This document shows positions 19,645 through 31,944 of a stretch of DNA of 64,000 bases, in pieces. The stretch covers positions 51,814,490-51,878,489 of the forward strand of contig NC_073691.1 of the NCBI RefSeq assembly GCF_029784155.1, read 5' to 3'. The notes below the pieces were generated by a model that worked only from the letters and a program-made list of their open reading frames with translations, was not told the DNA's origin and did no database searches. Source of the stretch: Uranotaenia lowii (lineage: Eukaryota > Arthropoda > Insecta > Diptera > Culicidae). The position numbers were made by a program, and so were the translations under genes. The first letter of the stretch is position 1. Every line of letters starts with the position of its first letter.

Positions 19645-20318
19645 TTAACCAGCTTCTTCATCTGCATATCGTATATCCAGCTTCAGATCTACGAAAGGTC
19701 CATAGGAGGATAGGAACGAGACTATTTTGTTATGACTTTGGTTCACATTTCCCAGAACCTGTGCCGTTCGGCACGGATGAAGGGCCAAGAACGGTCGAAA
19801 CAGAACCGGATGTTCCATTTGGGTTAGCGTTTGCTTCAGTTGTTCGTGTTCTTCGGTAGAAACTAGCTCTCGGAAGGCCGTCCAAGCTTCCTCCAGTCGA
19901 AGTTGTGTTCCATCTGAAATATTTAAAGAAAAAACTTTAAATTGCAATGGAATTTCAAATTTTAACAAATCATACTTGACTTATAAACGTTAAAGTACAT
20001 CATCGGAACCTGATAGCTGACGCTATATACAACGTGATATTCGAACTGAACCAACTCGGATTGGTCGTGGGCCACTTTGAGTTCGGACGGATCATTCTGG
20101 GAGAGTTCATCTTCATCATCGATGGTATTTTCAGCAACAATTGTTCGAGATCCAATCAAGAGCTTTTGCTTCACTGATTTTCGCAGATAATCGTTGGTTC
20201 CGTGGACGGGTGATTCCACTAACTCCCAGCAATCTCCAATGCGTCTGGATAGCGACAAAAATTGTGTGGCCGCCGTAGAAAACTGCTCCGGTGTTAGGGT
20301 TCCTCCCGTTGTTGACAT
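19645..20318 (-). CDS. ATG10: Ubiquitin-like-conjugating enzyme ATG10, two exons, complete
   Basis: Exons are 20318-19976 and 19913-19645 on the minus strand, joined by a 62-bp intron (donor GTATGA, acceptor TATTTCAG) in phase 1, giving 203 residues; human ATG10 has 220. The start MSTTGGTLTPEQF has an upstream context compatible with translation. Exon 1 carries the acidic loop TIDDEDELSQND and the strand-rich YHVVYSVSYQVPMMYF signature; exon 2 has LEEAW, then FLALHPCRT with the E2-like catalytic cysteine at residue 162, and the family C-terminus IVSFLSSYGPFVDL. ATG10 is the E2-like enzyme that receives ATG12 from ATG7 and transfers it to ATG5, needed for autophagosome growth in the cytosol. 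No mutation is seen. The next gene (23911) is divergent. Confidence 0.93.
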
Positions 20319-20789
20319 GGCGATGAATGTTGTACTTCAGCTTTCCTCCCTGCATGGGTGGTTGTCGAATGAATATTGTTGTTGCCGTTTTGGGGTGGTG
20401 TGGTGATTTAGATTTAGCGGAGATGCAAACCTCGTATTCTTTGAGCATTCACGCTTAGATTTTTCGTCATTGAATAAGTTTCGAACTCCGTATTCTTAAT
20501 TTGAGTACTTAATTCTGAACAACAGGGAAAGTTAGGAAGAAAAAACAACAGAAGATGCGTTATTAGGAGGAGAAAGAAAAAAAGAGAGTCTCACAACCAC
20601 GTTGCGTAAGTTGCGCCAACATCTTTGCCAGCACTCTTAAAGCGTTTTGTTTGCTTCCTCAGGGCTCTTTTTTCCCCATCATCTTTAATCGCCTTCCGGC
20701 GCAGCAGTTTCGGGAAGAGGCACGCGTATCGATCAGCCGAAGGAGGAATCAGCAGTTCCCTGGTAGTCCCCAGGAGGCGTAGGCACCAA
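20319..20789 (-). promoter_or_regulatory. Upstream region of ATG10
   Basis: This is the sequence directly upstream of the ATG10 start. Minus-strand frames here (near 20350-20450 and 20591-20797) lack family features. I see no definite core promoter element; the assignment is by position. Confidence 0.3.
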
Positions 20790-21590
20790 TACTGCAAACC
20801 AATCGGCCCCGGTCGTAAGGCGGCCGAATAGCAGCAGAGTTACCAAAGTGCCATCCAATCGGCCCCAAGCGAAGGCGGCTGAAGGCAGAAGAGCAGCAGA
20901 GGCACCAGTAGTGCCATCCAATCGGCGCCCCTGGCGAAGGGCGAAGAGCGGCTGACGAGAGAAGGCAGAGGCATCAATACTGCAAACCAATCGGCCCCGG
21001 TCGTAGCATGGCCGAATAGCAGCAAAGGTACCAAGGTGCTATCCAATCGGCCCCAGGCGTAGGGCGGCCGAATAGCAGCAGCGGTATCAAGGTGCCATCC
21101 AATCGGCCCCAGGCTCAGGGCGGACGAAAGAGCAGCAGAGGTACCAAGGTGCCATCCAATCGGCCACGGTCGTAGGGTGGCCGAATAGCAGCTGAGGTAC
21201 CAATAGTGCCATCCTATCGGCGCCCCTGGCGAAGAGCGGCTGACGAGAGAAGGCAGAGGCATCAATAGTGCCATCCAATCAGCCCCGGTCGTAGGGCGGC
21301 CGAATAGCAGCAGCGGTATCAAGGTGCCATCCAATCGGCCCCAGGCTCAGGGCGGACGAAAGAGCAGCAGTGGTACAAGGTGACATCCAATCGGCCACGG
21401 TCGTAGGGCGGCCGAATAGCAGCAGAGGTACCAAAGTGCCTACAAATCGGCCCCAGGCGTAGGGCGGCCAAAGAGTGACAGAGGCACCAATACTCCAAAC
21501 CAATCTGCCCCGGTCGTCGGGCGGCCGAATAGCAGCAGAGGTACCAAGGTGCCATCCAATCAGCCTCAGGCGTAGGGCGGCTGCATGGCA
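20790..21590. repeat. GC-rich minisatellite, ~57-63 bp units
   Basis: At least twelve tandem units contain 'tgccatccaatcggcccc', then 'aggcgtagggcggccgaata' and 'gcagcagaggtaccaagg'. Individual units vary (ccggtcgt, aggctcag, acggtcgt; pluses and minuses of short blocks). The pattern opens long frames on the minus strand rich in the repeated text 'ADWMAP/IGWHLG'; these are products of the period and show no domain. It lies between the divergent ATG10 and the plus-strand gene at 23911. Confidence 0.85.
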
Positions 21591-23910
21591 GCATGCAGGG
21601 CAGGCGAAGTGCCGCACAAAAGAGGTCCGTTCAACGAGCATGCATCCCGCAGGGCGGTGAGCACACGCTCATAGGGGACATGTGGGAGTGTTTGTTCCCA
21701 AAAATGTTTATAATACTCGTCGCACTTGACTGGACAGAAACTCTCCGTATTTTCAAGGAGAAGTTGTTCACTCACATTGTGTTGAGGAAGAACCTTGAAA
21801 GCAAACGAAAAAAAAACAGTTCGGCTGCTGGCAGGTAGGCAACGAATTGAAAAAAAGCTTTCTGGTAGGAGCAACAATGATAATAAAATTGTTTGGGGAA
21901 CCGGAACACGAAAACACTGTGTCGGATTTTGTGTCGCACACAGTACTGTGCTGTGCCGACACACTACAAAAGATATCAACACAAAAACAGCACAGCTTCG
22001 TTTCGGATGTGACATGCCATCAAATTGTGTTGCATTGCACTTACTGTGTTCGTGTTATTTTCGGTCCCTGAAGAGGCCTATGTCTGGAATTCTGATGGGC
22101 ATCAATGAAGAGGGAGGTCCAGAAGCTCGCCTCGAACTCCTGATAAGCATCGAGTACAGACGCTGTTTCCGGATCGTCAACAGTGGAGATTTTTTATATC
22201 TGCCCTATGTGTCGAACAAATGGCGCTGAAAAAAAAAACTAAAATTTCCTAGAAGTTTTTCTTCGTGTAACCCCTATCAATGATGGTGAATTTAGCGGAG
22301 GCTCAAACCCTTTTGGGAAAAATAACTGTTTGCTTTGTATACGCTCATTTCGCTTCAATGGCGGAGTATTCTCTCCGAATGAGTACGGGAGATACCGCTC
22401 TCAGCAGGTCTCATTTTACAAATTTTACCGTACCTCACAAACACACCCAAGAATGTGTACAACTGATGTACAACAGTGCAGTAGTGCGTCCATGACGGCA
22501 GAACGTAAACGCTGCTGCTAGGGAGATGCATCACGACAACAAGTCACCAATACACAACAATCCGGACGGGCGGCGAATGAGAATCGAGAAAACGTCCGCA
22601 AATGACTCTCCCGTGGCTCGCTCTCCGCGTTTTTTATGCACTGTTTTCAATGGACGGCGGGATGTTGTAGCATGAATGGTCGTCGTACCAGCAGCAGCAG
22701 CAAGCAATCAGCAGGGCCAAAGTATAATTTCCGAGTTCGGAGAATTGTGCGATGCGAGAACAAATTGAGTAGAAGACGACGGGTGATGGAGAAAAAAAAA
22801 TTAACATAGACAGAGCAGCAGCAAAGATGATTTTTCGGTGTACTAGATTCGAGAGTTTTCGGGTCGCGCAAATGTTGAAGTGCTGAAAATTTGTGACCGC
22901 AGGCCCCGCAAAACGGACCAGTTCCAGCTGAAAAGTGTCTAGAAATGGCCCCCGGATTGGCCCGGAAGTAGTGGATGCTGAAAATTTTGCGTTGCCTAAA
23001 GCGGGTTCGCGCGGACGGATTCGATTCGACTTTCCGATTATCGTCGGACGGAGGCAACCCTTTTTTCGCCGTTTCTTCTCTCAATACGCGGTGGGTGAAT
23101 TTTTCCTTCCTCTGGATGGATGGATGTTGTACGCTATTGGATTTGAAGTGGAACGGCCCAACAACGACATCGGAAGGGTTTCGATGAAAAATTGCTCGGG
23201 GAGTACCGTGCTATTGAAAAAGTAATGCGTCTGTGACCTCTCGGCCAGGGGCATCCTAAAGTTTGTTAGCGAAAATCCGGAGTAGTGCCCTCCAGAGGTC
23301 ACACACAGGGCGATAACAGTGCCCCGTGTGTCTCCGTTTGTTTGTGTATGCGGGCCAGGGGAATCAAAATTTTTGGGTTAAATTAAAAAATTTTCATCGT
23401 TGCAGTTTTTTGAAGGAAAAAAATATCTTTGTGGTTGCATCAGTGGGGGTGTTCTTAAATTTTCTCTTCCATTCAGCAGAATGTTGAAGGAAGAAGCACT
23501 ACAAGAGTCTTGCTAAGAAAAGATCTTCAAATGTAGATACCGTGTGGAAGTGCAGTGTACCAAAGCAGAATGCAAAGGAAATAACACCGATGTGTAAGGG
23601 AAAAAAACGGGAAGGAAGCAAATCAGTCAGTGTGAGTGATCCGAAGACGACGACGACATATTAACCGATAAAATCAACGACAAAACAAAGTATTCAAGAG
23701 GAAAAAAATAAACAACTGCAACACCCGGGTCATTTCCGGACCGAAGGAGGAATCTCATTCGAAAGGGTTAGAGGGCACATATGGGAATCAAATAAGTCAA
23801 ATAAGTTACCAACCAAATGGAAGGATACACCAAAGGTTGAATTTTTGGAGTCACAACCATACATCAGGAACCTATAGGTTTGCAGCTCAGGATATAGTTG
23901 GAGGTTTAAA
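21591..23910 (+). promoter_or_regulatory. Upstream and 5' UTR region of the plus-strand gene starting at 23911
   Basis: A mixed-composition region with no supported gene. From about 22550 the sequence becomes less AT-rich, and from 23460 to 23910 it looks like an untranslated leader (purine-rich, several short upstream ATGs) leading into the ATG at 23911. The transcription start cannot be fixed from sequence. Short frames on both strands between 21600 and 23300 have no recognisable motif. Confidence 0.35.
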
Positions 23911-24034
23911 ATGGCTACACCAAAAAGCAGCGACAGATCTAGTGCACCAGCGGTCTCGAGTGACCTCAATCTCGGCGGCAGCAGCACCGCCACACCGGCG
24001 ACAATGACGGCTGCCGGTGGTAGCAGTCAAAAGG
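23911..24034 (+). CDS. First coding exon of an unrecognised gene (Ser/Ala/Thr-rich N-terminus)
   Basis: An ATG in good context (aaaATGG) opens a frame of 41 codons plus one base, ending at a perfect donor GTAAGT (24035-24040). The peptide begins MATPKSSDRSSAPAVSSDLN and continues with Gly/Ser/Thr/Ala-rich text to QKG; it is disordered and carries no domain. Codon use and GC content are unlike the transposon-rich surroundings. The following sequence to the end of the window holds repeats and two candidate recursive splice sites, so this is probably the first coding exon of a gene with an intron longer than 30 kb, a class that in flies is rich in developmental and neuronal regulators. I cannot name the gene. 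Confidence 0.65.
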
Positions 24035-24502
24035 GTAAGTTGCAGGCCCCCTGCTCTACACCGTAAACCAATCTTTTCTAGATCCCGATTATAGGGCCGT
24101 AACAAAACTAAAATAGGAAAAAAAAACCTTAACCAAGCGTTTGTATTTAAACCTGTTAAAATGTTGCACTCAATTCTTCAGACTGTGATTTTTCTGTAAT
24201 TTATCACATTTTTAAAAAGATATATTGATTTAAAAGAATATATATAAATTTTATTTTTAAAAAGGTATGAAATATTATAATTATATGTATTTTACTTTGA
24301 ATATTTTCCTCAGTTCACCATGAAATCCACGAAAAATGTTTTATCTGTCTTTGATATGATTTCAAGCATCCTCTCCTTCTCCCCACTTCCCGCCTTTCTA
24401 ATGAAGACACATGCAACGGATACGGATTATGCAAACGAAACTGACGGATACCCCTCTATAGGCGAAGAAGTATGCAACGGAAACGGACTTCTCTAACAGA
24501 AC
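24035..24502 (+). other. Start of the long first intron of the 23911 gene
   Basis: The intron opens with a GTAAGT donor. AT-rich sequence follows, with no recognised element before 24503. Confidence 0.4.
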
Positions 24503-25139
24503 TTATTGGATACAACGACCCAAGGTCCAAGGATTGCTGCTCATGGGAGTGAGAAAAAGCCCAAAGCGACAGTAGCCTGTGGGGCACCTAAACGCATCCC
24601 ACAGTATCCCTGTCTTGTTCAGCTTAAGCAGTTCACTGGCGCAGTGGACACCGTGGGTTTTCATGATTGAAACAGACAATATTAGGAAACGTAAGAAAGT
24701 TGGTGAGGAAAAGGACGAAAGCCCCAATCCGTTTGGTGGAAGCAGCTTTCGACATTCACTGCTTAGGCAACCTGACAATCCGGTGGAGACGACGGATGAG
24801 ACTCTCGAGACCCCGAACGAAGCGGCACAAGAAGCGCTAGTCGAACTTCTCAGTTCCCTGGAACTCCAGGGCCCTAAGGCCCCGGAGGTATTAGTGGCGG
24901 CCATGGTTTGCTTAGCAGACCTTGTGAAATGTGTGATGGAGAAGTCCAATATCCACAAGGAGATCCGAGAAAAACTGGCCAAGGTGCATCTGTTCATCTT
25001 AGCAAATATCGTTGTGGTGGGCCGTTTCGCAGTATCTGATAGCAGGGCAAAAGAACGTGAGACGGCTGAGACCCCACTGAGGATGGAAACCACCCGCCCA
25101 AAGAAGGTCAATGCATTCGTTCAAACTGACGAAAGGTAG
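24503..25139 (+). pseudogene. Relic of a non-LTR retrotransposon ORF1 (R1-like, tentative)
   Basis: A plus-strand frame reaching 25139 contains IRKRKKVGEEKDESPNPF, NEAAQEALVELLSSLELQG, EKSNIHKEIREKLAKVHL and RAKERETAETPL. Charged helices of this kind, especially the IHKEIREKL and AKERETAETPL words, are what I associate with ORF1 of R1-type elements in mosquitoes. No zinc knuckle follows; beyond 25139 the frames are broken to about 25620. The assignment is by resemblance only. Confidence 0.4.
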
Positions 25140-25669
25140 AATTGGCTGGGAACGGCAAGCTTAAGATGGGGTCTCCCGGTGAATCGAAACCTGGTGCCCA
25201 AAAAACGCACCTGGGATCTGCTGGTCCGGCAAGAATAGAAGAGAGATAGCGTTCGCAAAACTCCAGATTGCGGCATCAAACGAAGCTCTAGTGTGGGCGG
25301 TTAAAAGTGGGTGGTCTCTCTGCTAGATAGCCATCCCCCAGCAAGCAGAAAAGTGCTTCCGTTATGTCGAGTTCGGTCCCAAGTCAATCGCCTGCAAGCA
25401 AGGGCACCGACAGAAGTCTCGCGACTAGCTGCACTAACCCGGTGAAATATCTCCACTCTGGACAAAGAGCTGGCAACCCTATGTACGTTTTCACCATGGC
25501 TGGAGAATCCGTTTCGTGGAATGTAAAACGTCAAGCGTCCGTAGCTATGATGAAAGGTCTACGGACTTGACGTCGCGAGCCCGAATTCGTTGCTATACGA
25601 TTTAAGAAGCACTTAAGTGAAAACAACTTTTGAAGGAGATCGACACTCAACACGTTATCAAGATTTTCT

Positions 25670-27060
25670 GTGATAATCAATCCGCTATTTGTTCGGCGCA
25701 AAAAGGACACCCTGGATACGGGCTTCCCTTCACTGTGGAAAGAAGCTTACATGTTCCCGGTTTATAAAAAGGGAGATAAGAAAGATGTTAATAATAACCG
25801 AGGAATTTCAGCTCTGTGTGCTATAGCCAAACTTTTCGAATTGGTGGTTTCCCATCCCATCCCATTTTCATGTTCTGCAAGTACAACCTCTCCAACGACC
25901 AGCATGGATTTATGCCTCGACGCTCAACTACAACTAACTTGCTAATCTTTATCTCGTTTGTGCATGAAAGTTTTGTAAAGAAATCCCAAACAAATGCAAT
26001 CTATACCGTTCTGTCTGCGGTATTCGACAAGGTGAATCATGATATTGCCATCGGAAAGCTCGCGCGTTCTCAGCTTCATCAGGCGTGCCTCAGGGAAGTC
26101 ATTAAGGGACTTTAGTATTCCTAATCTACTTCAATGACGTGCTGCAACTCCTCTATGGACCAAAATTGGCGTATGCCGACGACTTGAAACTGTACTACTC
26201 TATCAATGGCTCCGAAGATGTGAACTTCCTGCAGAACCAGTTTAACCTCTTTGCCTCCTGGTGTGATGCCAATTGCCTACCTTTAAACCGTAATAAATGT
26301 GTAGTAATATCATTTTCCCGCAAACGACGCCCATTCCCAGCCGTTTATTTCCTTGGAAACGATGCAATTTCTCGAGCTCAACACGTGAAAGATCTTGGTG
26401 TGATCCTCGACGCGCGGCTGGATTTTAAGAATCACACCAACTATATCATTGACAAAGCCTCCAGAAGCCTGGGTCTTCTTTTCCACATAACGAAGGGCTT
26501 TAAGGACATATACTGCATGCAGAGTTTTTACTGCAGTCTGGTTCGATCGATCCTCAAATATGCTTTTGCGGTTTGGTACCCATATTATCAAAACGGTTCT
26601 GATCGCATCGAAGCCATCCAACGACGTTTTTTGAGATATGCCCTTCGACACTTAAACTGACAAGACCCTTTTCGACTTCCCAGCTACGAAAGCCGCTGCC
26701 GCCTGATCGACATCGACACGCTGCAAGCCCGCAGGATCGCCACTCGTGCGTCTTTCGTCGTTAATCTGCTTTCAACAAGAATCGACTCTCCCGCACTTTT
26801 GGAAGTTCTTCCACTTAGCGTCCAACCTCGTGGTTTGAGGAATCGGGATCTTCAGCTCTTCGTTCCTGTTAGACTAAACAATTACGGGGCCAACTCTGCA
26901 ATAATTGGCGTCATCAAGACTTTTAACCGCTTCTCAGAGCATTTCGATTTTGACGTTTCGAAGGTTGTATTCCGAAGAAGAATTTTTAGTGTTCGTTCAG
27001 TGTAGATTTGTATTTGTAGTTAGTCTCTTAATTTTTAAATATTATTTGGATCAATATATG
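25670..27060 (+). pseudogene. Non-LTR reverse transcriptase relic (CR1/jockey-like), disabled
   Basis: Three successive frames give FPSLWKEAYMFPVYKKGD (25710-25765), DQHGFMPRRSTTTNL (from about 25890), a motif A region, then GVPQGSH followed by a stop, FLIYFNDVL, and YADDLKLYY (26170-26200), through HVKDLGVILDARLDF and SLVRSILKYA to a C-terminus ending near 27003. Motif A reads YTVLSAVFDKV, where the related copy at 53.3 kb has YTDLSAAFDKV, so the catalytic Asp is replaced by Val. An in-frame TAA follows GVPQGSH and at least two frame changes are present. An A/T-rich 3' tail with AATAAATAAATTA lies near 27090-27105. Confidence 0.8.
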
Positions 27061-27119
27061 ATCTGTTGATTTAATTATAATTAATAAAAAAATAAATAAA
27101 TTATACATTTCTCGATTTT

Positions 27120-27480
27120 CGTCAAATCTACGGACTTGAGCGGTTTTCAATCTGACAACGCCTGGAGTAAGCCTTTCTTGACAAAGAGCACAGCAAATGG
27201 CGAGATCTACAAATCTGAGTTCCTCGAGAAGCGCCTTTTGCCGTTCTTGCAGCAGCACGACGAAGCTCCGTTATTTTGGCCAGAATTGGCATCGTGCCAC
27301 TATTTTGAAAGTGTCCTGAAGTAGCATAAGGCCAATTCTGTCCATTTTGTTCCAAAGGACATGAAACCGCCAAACTGTCCGGAGCTGCGCCCAGTGGAGG
27401 ATTACTGGGAAATAATGAAGCGGGAACTTCGGAAGGGCAAGAAGACAGTCAACGACGAGAAGGACATATTAAGAAAATGA
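27120..27480 (+). pseudogene. Mariner-type transposase, C-terminal fragment
   Basis: The plus strand encodes YKSEFLEKRLLPFLQQHDEA, then LFWPELASCHYFESVL, a stop, and KANSVHFVPKDMKPPNCPEL followed by RPVEDYWEIMKREL. In the Tc1/mariner family the second catalytic Asp lies in FWPDLASCHY; here it is Glu. The third catalytic residue in PNCPELRPVE is present. With an internal stop and no N-terminal half the fragment is inactive. It directly follows the retrotransposon relic. Confidence 0.75.
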
Positions 27481-29806
27481 AAAAAAAAAAAAACTGAGAA
27501 ACTTGTACCGGATGACACTGTAAAGACTTTGATGGAGGGCATCAAGCGAAATGCGTTCAATTTTACACTCAAGCCTCCATCGATTAACTTTTCTTTTGAT
27601 TTTTGGTGTAAATATGTATAAAACTACCTTAAAATTTGGTTTGATTCTAAATATTAAAAGTAAATTGGCATGACATTTTCGGTGTCGCAATAAATTCGTG
27701 TTCGCCCTTCAGATGTCATTTTCTGACAGTCCAAGCTAGACGAGTGACAGGAGGTTGAGCGAGTCATGCACACAGATAGCGACTTCTTTGTAGTATGCAG
27801 CGAGTGAGAGCCTTCTTAATAAGGGATGAACGCATGGTGTCCTCCGAGTTCATCGTTAAAATATATATCTAACATTAATTATCGATCCTAAATACCTTCC
27901 TTTAGACTAGGCCCACCAATGGTTGCTAAACCTCGATTCGAGTACATTCAGCAACATATCTATCAACTCATCATCGCACCAACAGTTGCTAACTTGATTC
28001 AAAGAATAGCATTCGAGCAGTAGGTTGTTACAGGATGCGTTTATGAAGCAACCCGGTAGCAACGCAGCCGGTCGTCGTTATCAGAAAATAAATAAACACA
28101 AATACCAACCTGGATGGCAACAATGGGTGCGAAAATCAGTGAGTAGATGAAAGCGCAACCATTCAAAACATCTAAAATACCGACCGAAATAGCAACGCCC
28201 GGTGGGTTTGGTCTTAGGTACACAGGAGGTGAAAAATCGCCTTGAGAAGTAATTTTCAGTTTGAACAGATAGCTTTCGTTCTTTGAAGTAGCTTCAAAAC
28301 CAGTCCATAGGGATCTACAAAAGCCTAAATTTAGGAGCTATTTGGCATGAATCAGTGCTTTTTCAACGATCCAAATTTGTTCCAATTTTGATTGGTTCTC
28401 TCGATCGGGACAGCGTATAATATTCCATCCGTCCTACGATGGCACACTGCGAGTAAGTAAGTAGGTACCTTCTCAATACGCAACTACCAGCAGCAATGCC
28501 AGAAGTTCAGTCTAATTTTAGCCAACAGCAGCAGCAGCAGCAGCATAGATTTGTTTTCTTCAATTGGTCGGAGAAACGCGTGGAGCCGCACGCTTTCTGC
28601 CAGAACTAGCACAGCACAACGCAGAACTTGAGGGAGTTTATAAATGACTTCCACAACACCGTCTGTCTGCCGCCTCAACAATCGTTATTGCTAAATACCG
28701 TAGCTCCGTAATTGCGGATACGCGCGTACCCTCGCGTAGTATTTAGTTGGTAGAAACGGATTCGAGGATTTGAAAATCTTTTTTTTTTCTGAGGGCGTCC
28801 CCGATGAGCAGTCCGCACGCGATACGGACGGGAAAGAAAAATCGAACCCATTCGGATGCTCCGGCCGCCGATAATGATGATTCGTACGCTCAAGAGTTAT
28901 GAGGTCATTGAAAGATCTGATTCAGCGCCTTGTCGATGCTGGTCAGATATGCTACTTACTGAATCTTGGGAAATTATTTCAAGTGGAGGCATTCTATTCT
29001 GTTAACCATCCGGTATAAAAATGATATATACTCATGGTTTGGACATAACGCCTGAACAGTCAAACTTATGACTTAATTTTCAATTAATACGTCCGGCATT
29101 CTTGTCGACACATCTCATACATTGGGTGAAATCCATTATTTCAATTTCTAATCAGTGTTACGAAATGTAAAATGGTCATGAATTTGCGTTAAAGCGCGTA
29201 AGGACGAAAGGTTTATAAACTCGGATCGGTTCACATTTCACTTCAACCTAGCATGTAGTAGGATTCAATTCATCAACTTCACACGTTATTTATAAGTGAG
29301 CGAAATGACTACAAAACAAATTGTTATTGTGCCATAATAATGCGTGTTGACAAGGGCGGGAAGAGCAGTAGTTCGTAAGTGGAAGCTGATTGCATGTTTG
29401 CGGCCGTGTTTACGAAATGTAAATAAAACTCAAAAAAGGCCGAGATAAGGGAGAGCGCCTCGGTCTACCAGTTGTGGGGGAAAGCTGTTCTATGCACAAA
29501 CTCACAATCAGACTCGGAATGCAGGGTTTTATTTGAGATGTTTTGGGCTTTAGAATTCTAACCATGACCATGGATGCTAAGCTAGGTTGAGACAAAACAA
29601 AAATTTTTCGAACGTAACTGAATCTTTGAATAAGAGAAGCGATCCACATAATTCCATTTAGGCCTTATGATTTAGCTGAAATGCGCAGCTTTTTCTAATG
29701 AGTATTAAACTTGTATCCTAAATCAGGGTTTCCACATAACCGGGAAAATCGAAAATTCAGACCGAAAAACGGGGAAAATTTACAAAAGAAACTAAAATTT
29801 AGTTTA
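27481..29806. other. Intronic sequence with a short CAG tract, nothing recognised
   Basis: No supported gene. A run of 'cagcagcagcagcagcagca' lies near 28525-28545. Short open frames on the minus strand (28041-28223, 28484-28893, 29410-29649) have no motif or splice context. Confidence 0.35.
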
Positions 29807-30830
29807 CAGGGTGACAAAAAAGTCCGGTCACACAGAAAAATCTCAATATTACAAAGAATAAGAAGAATAAGAATAATCTGACTTTCATAGCTTTATTCAG
29901 TAACTCATCAAGATACTTCACAGACGATATCTCGGAATTACACCACTTTCCTCTGATAGAACCAGCTCCAGACGTATCGGAAAGCAGTGTTCGGCATTAA
30001 AGCGCTAATCGCTAATTTGTCTGCTCTGTTTTTGTTAGATAACTATCGTTTTCATTTATTTTTTCACTAAACTTTTGCACCAGCAGATAGACAAACGCAA
30101 CTACCAGTAATCAGTCGAGGAAGAATGCTGATACATGCTTTTTTAAAGTGTCTGGCGTTAAATCGCTAATCGCTAATTAGTCCGCTACTTTTTGATCGAC
30201 AAATTTATTTTCGTACGGGACTTCAGTTGAAAAAAAAGGATAAACAAACTCTACCAGGTGCAATAATTCAAGCAGGAATACTGATAAATTTTATTTTCTA
30301 TATAGCGCTGGAGTTTTTTGAGCCGTAAGTTCTCTAGAAATAAAGTTAAAAAATTAATATTAAAACAAAAATGTAGCGGACTAACTAGCGAATAGCGTTT
30401 TAATGCCGACCTCTGTCGGAAAGTCGTCGCAAGCGGCGCGCACGTCCGGTCTCGTATAATTTTTTTCAACCTTGGAGTTCTCACAGACCTTGGTCGTCCA
30501 GATCGTGTCTTGTCCTTAGTGCCTATGGTCTCTAGTATTGTTTTATGGTCTGGTACACGAATTTCCGGTTGATTACGAGCGGTTTTAGGTGTTTGAATAT
30601 GTGGAATATGTGTCCGGGTTTGTACCCTCTCACATATTCAGCGATAACAGCTGCTCTCAACCTTGCCACTCACAACTTAATGTACACAAACTGCACAGAA
30701 ATGAAACTCTGCCACTGTGGGCAGCAAAGTTAGCCTTTTCATTTGACATATAGATGGCACCAGAGAGATTCAACGTATAGGCTACAGGCGACCCCAAAAA
30801 AAAGTGTGACAGGACTTTTTTGTCACCCTG
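29807..30830 (-). mobile_element. Mariner-type transposon, internally rearranged, with TA target duplication
   Basis: The ends are inverted copies of CAGGGTGACAAAAAAGTCC (29807-29825 and, reversed, 30812-30830), each flanked by TA (29805-29806, 30831-30832). On the minus strand, the N-terminal helix-turn-helix of a mariner transposase is recognisable near 30660-30545 (RAAVIAEYVRGYKPGHIF) and continues, after a frame change, as SGRPRSVRTPRLKKIIRDR (30520-30460). A C-terminal remnant lies near 30000-29930. The catalytic core is missing, replaced by sequence carrying two copies of 'cgctaatcgctaatt' (near 30000 and 30165). It is a non-autonomous derivative. Confidence 0.85.
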
Positions 30831-30832
30831 TA

Positions 30833-31944
30833 GGTTCCAGGGATCATCAGGGATTCAACCCAAAATTTAAAGTTATTATTTAAATTTCTTTGTCAGAGTT
30901 CAATAGTTCAAAAATGTTTAGTAAGAAAATTTAAAATGACCCTGATCTCTCTTCAATTACCTTTGAATTGAAAAAAAAACTCAATTTTCACCGGAACCCA
31001 GAGCTCAAAACTGTTTCGAAAAACGAGATGAGAAATTCAAAAAGTCACTTAAAACTTGTGAAAGTATCGTATGTCATTGGAATCATTAAAAAAAACTATC
31101 AATCATATAAGTTTTTAAAGTTAAAGCATAAGACAAAAATTGAAAATAATTACACAAATCATCTTTATACACGACACGGTGTATTTTTTGTAGATTGATA
31201 ACAACAAATTCGACATCTCTTAAAATTTGCGGAGTTGAATAAAATTGAAAACGATCAGGAACCTTCAAGTTACACTTTTAATAGCTTTAATAATTCAAAT
31301 GAAAATCTACACAAAATCGGATGAACTGATGTATTACCTCATCCGAGAAAATTATATAAATTTCCACTAAAAATTTACTTGAAATACCCTGAAAACAGGA
31401 CATTTTTGTAACACTGTAAAGAAATAATAAGAGCTTTGTAATTAGAGTGTACTTTTTTTTTTAATCGATAAAAAAAGCAAACAAAATCATATTTTTTCGT
31501 GGTGCTAAAGGTTTAAGAGATAATTTTGACTAATTTGAAGGCACTGAATCCAAATTTGCTTCTTGTTTTTTTTCCTCTACCAGCTGATTTTTTTCTGAAT
31601 TCAAGGGTTAACTTCTGAAGGAAGGTAAAAATCCACTTGTCTCTGCATAACAAAGCTAACCCTCTACTGCATGAATTATAAATAAGTTGAGAAAAAAAAA
31701 AATGGTCGACGGAAATAAATTAATTCCATTCTAACTTAGAAATTTTTGCCCAAAATAATTTAATTAATTTAAAAGTGTAGGAAATAAAGTAATTTTTTTA
31801 ATTAAAAAATAAGTTTGTAACGTTTGTATTGCATCAAGCTTAGAAACTGTTGAAAAAAAAAATAGAACATAGGTATATGGGTTCGTATGCTGTAGGGGAT
31901 TTAGAAATGCTCTACAGTGTTTAGTTTAAAACTTTTATGACTAC
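30833..31944. other. AT-rich intronic sequence, nothing recognised
   Basis: No gene, inverted repeat or protein similarity is visible. Short frames around 30968-31198 are lysine-rich by composition. Confidence 0.35.

Noticed and set aside
20733..21641. Minus-strand frames rich in ADWMAP/IGWHLG text
   Set aside because: Translation of the ~60-bp minisatellite; no domain, and neighbouring units shift frame.
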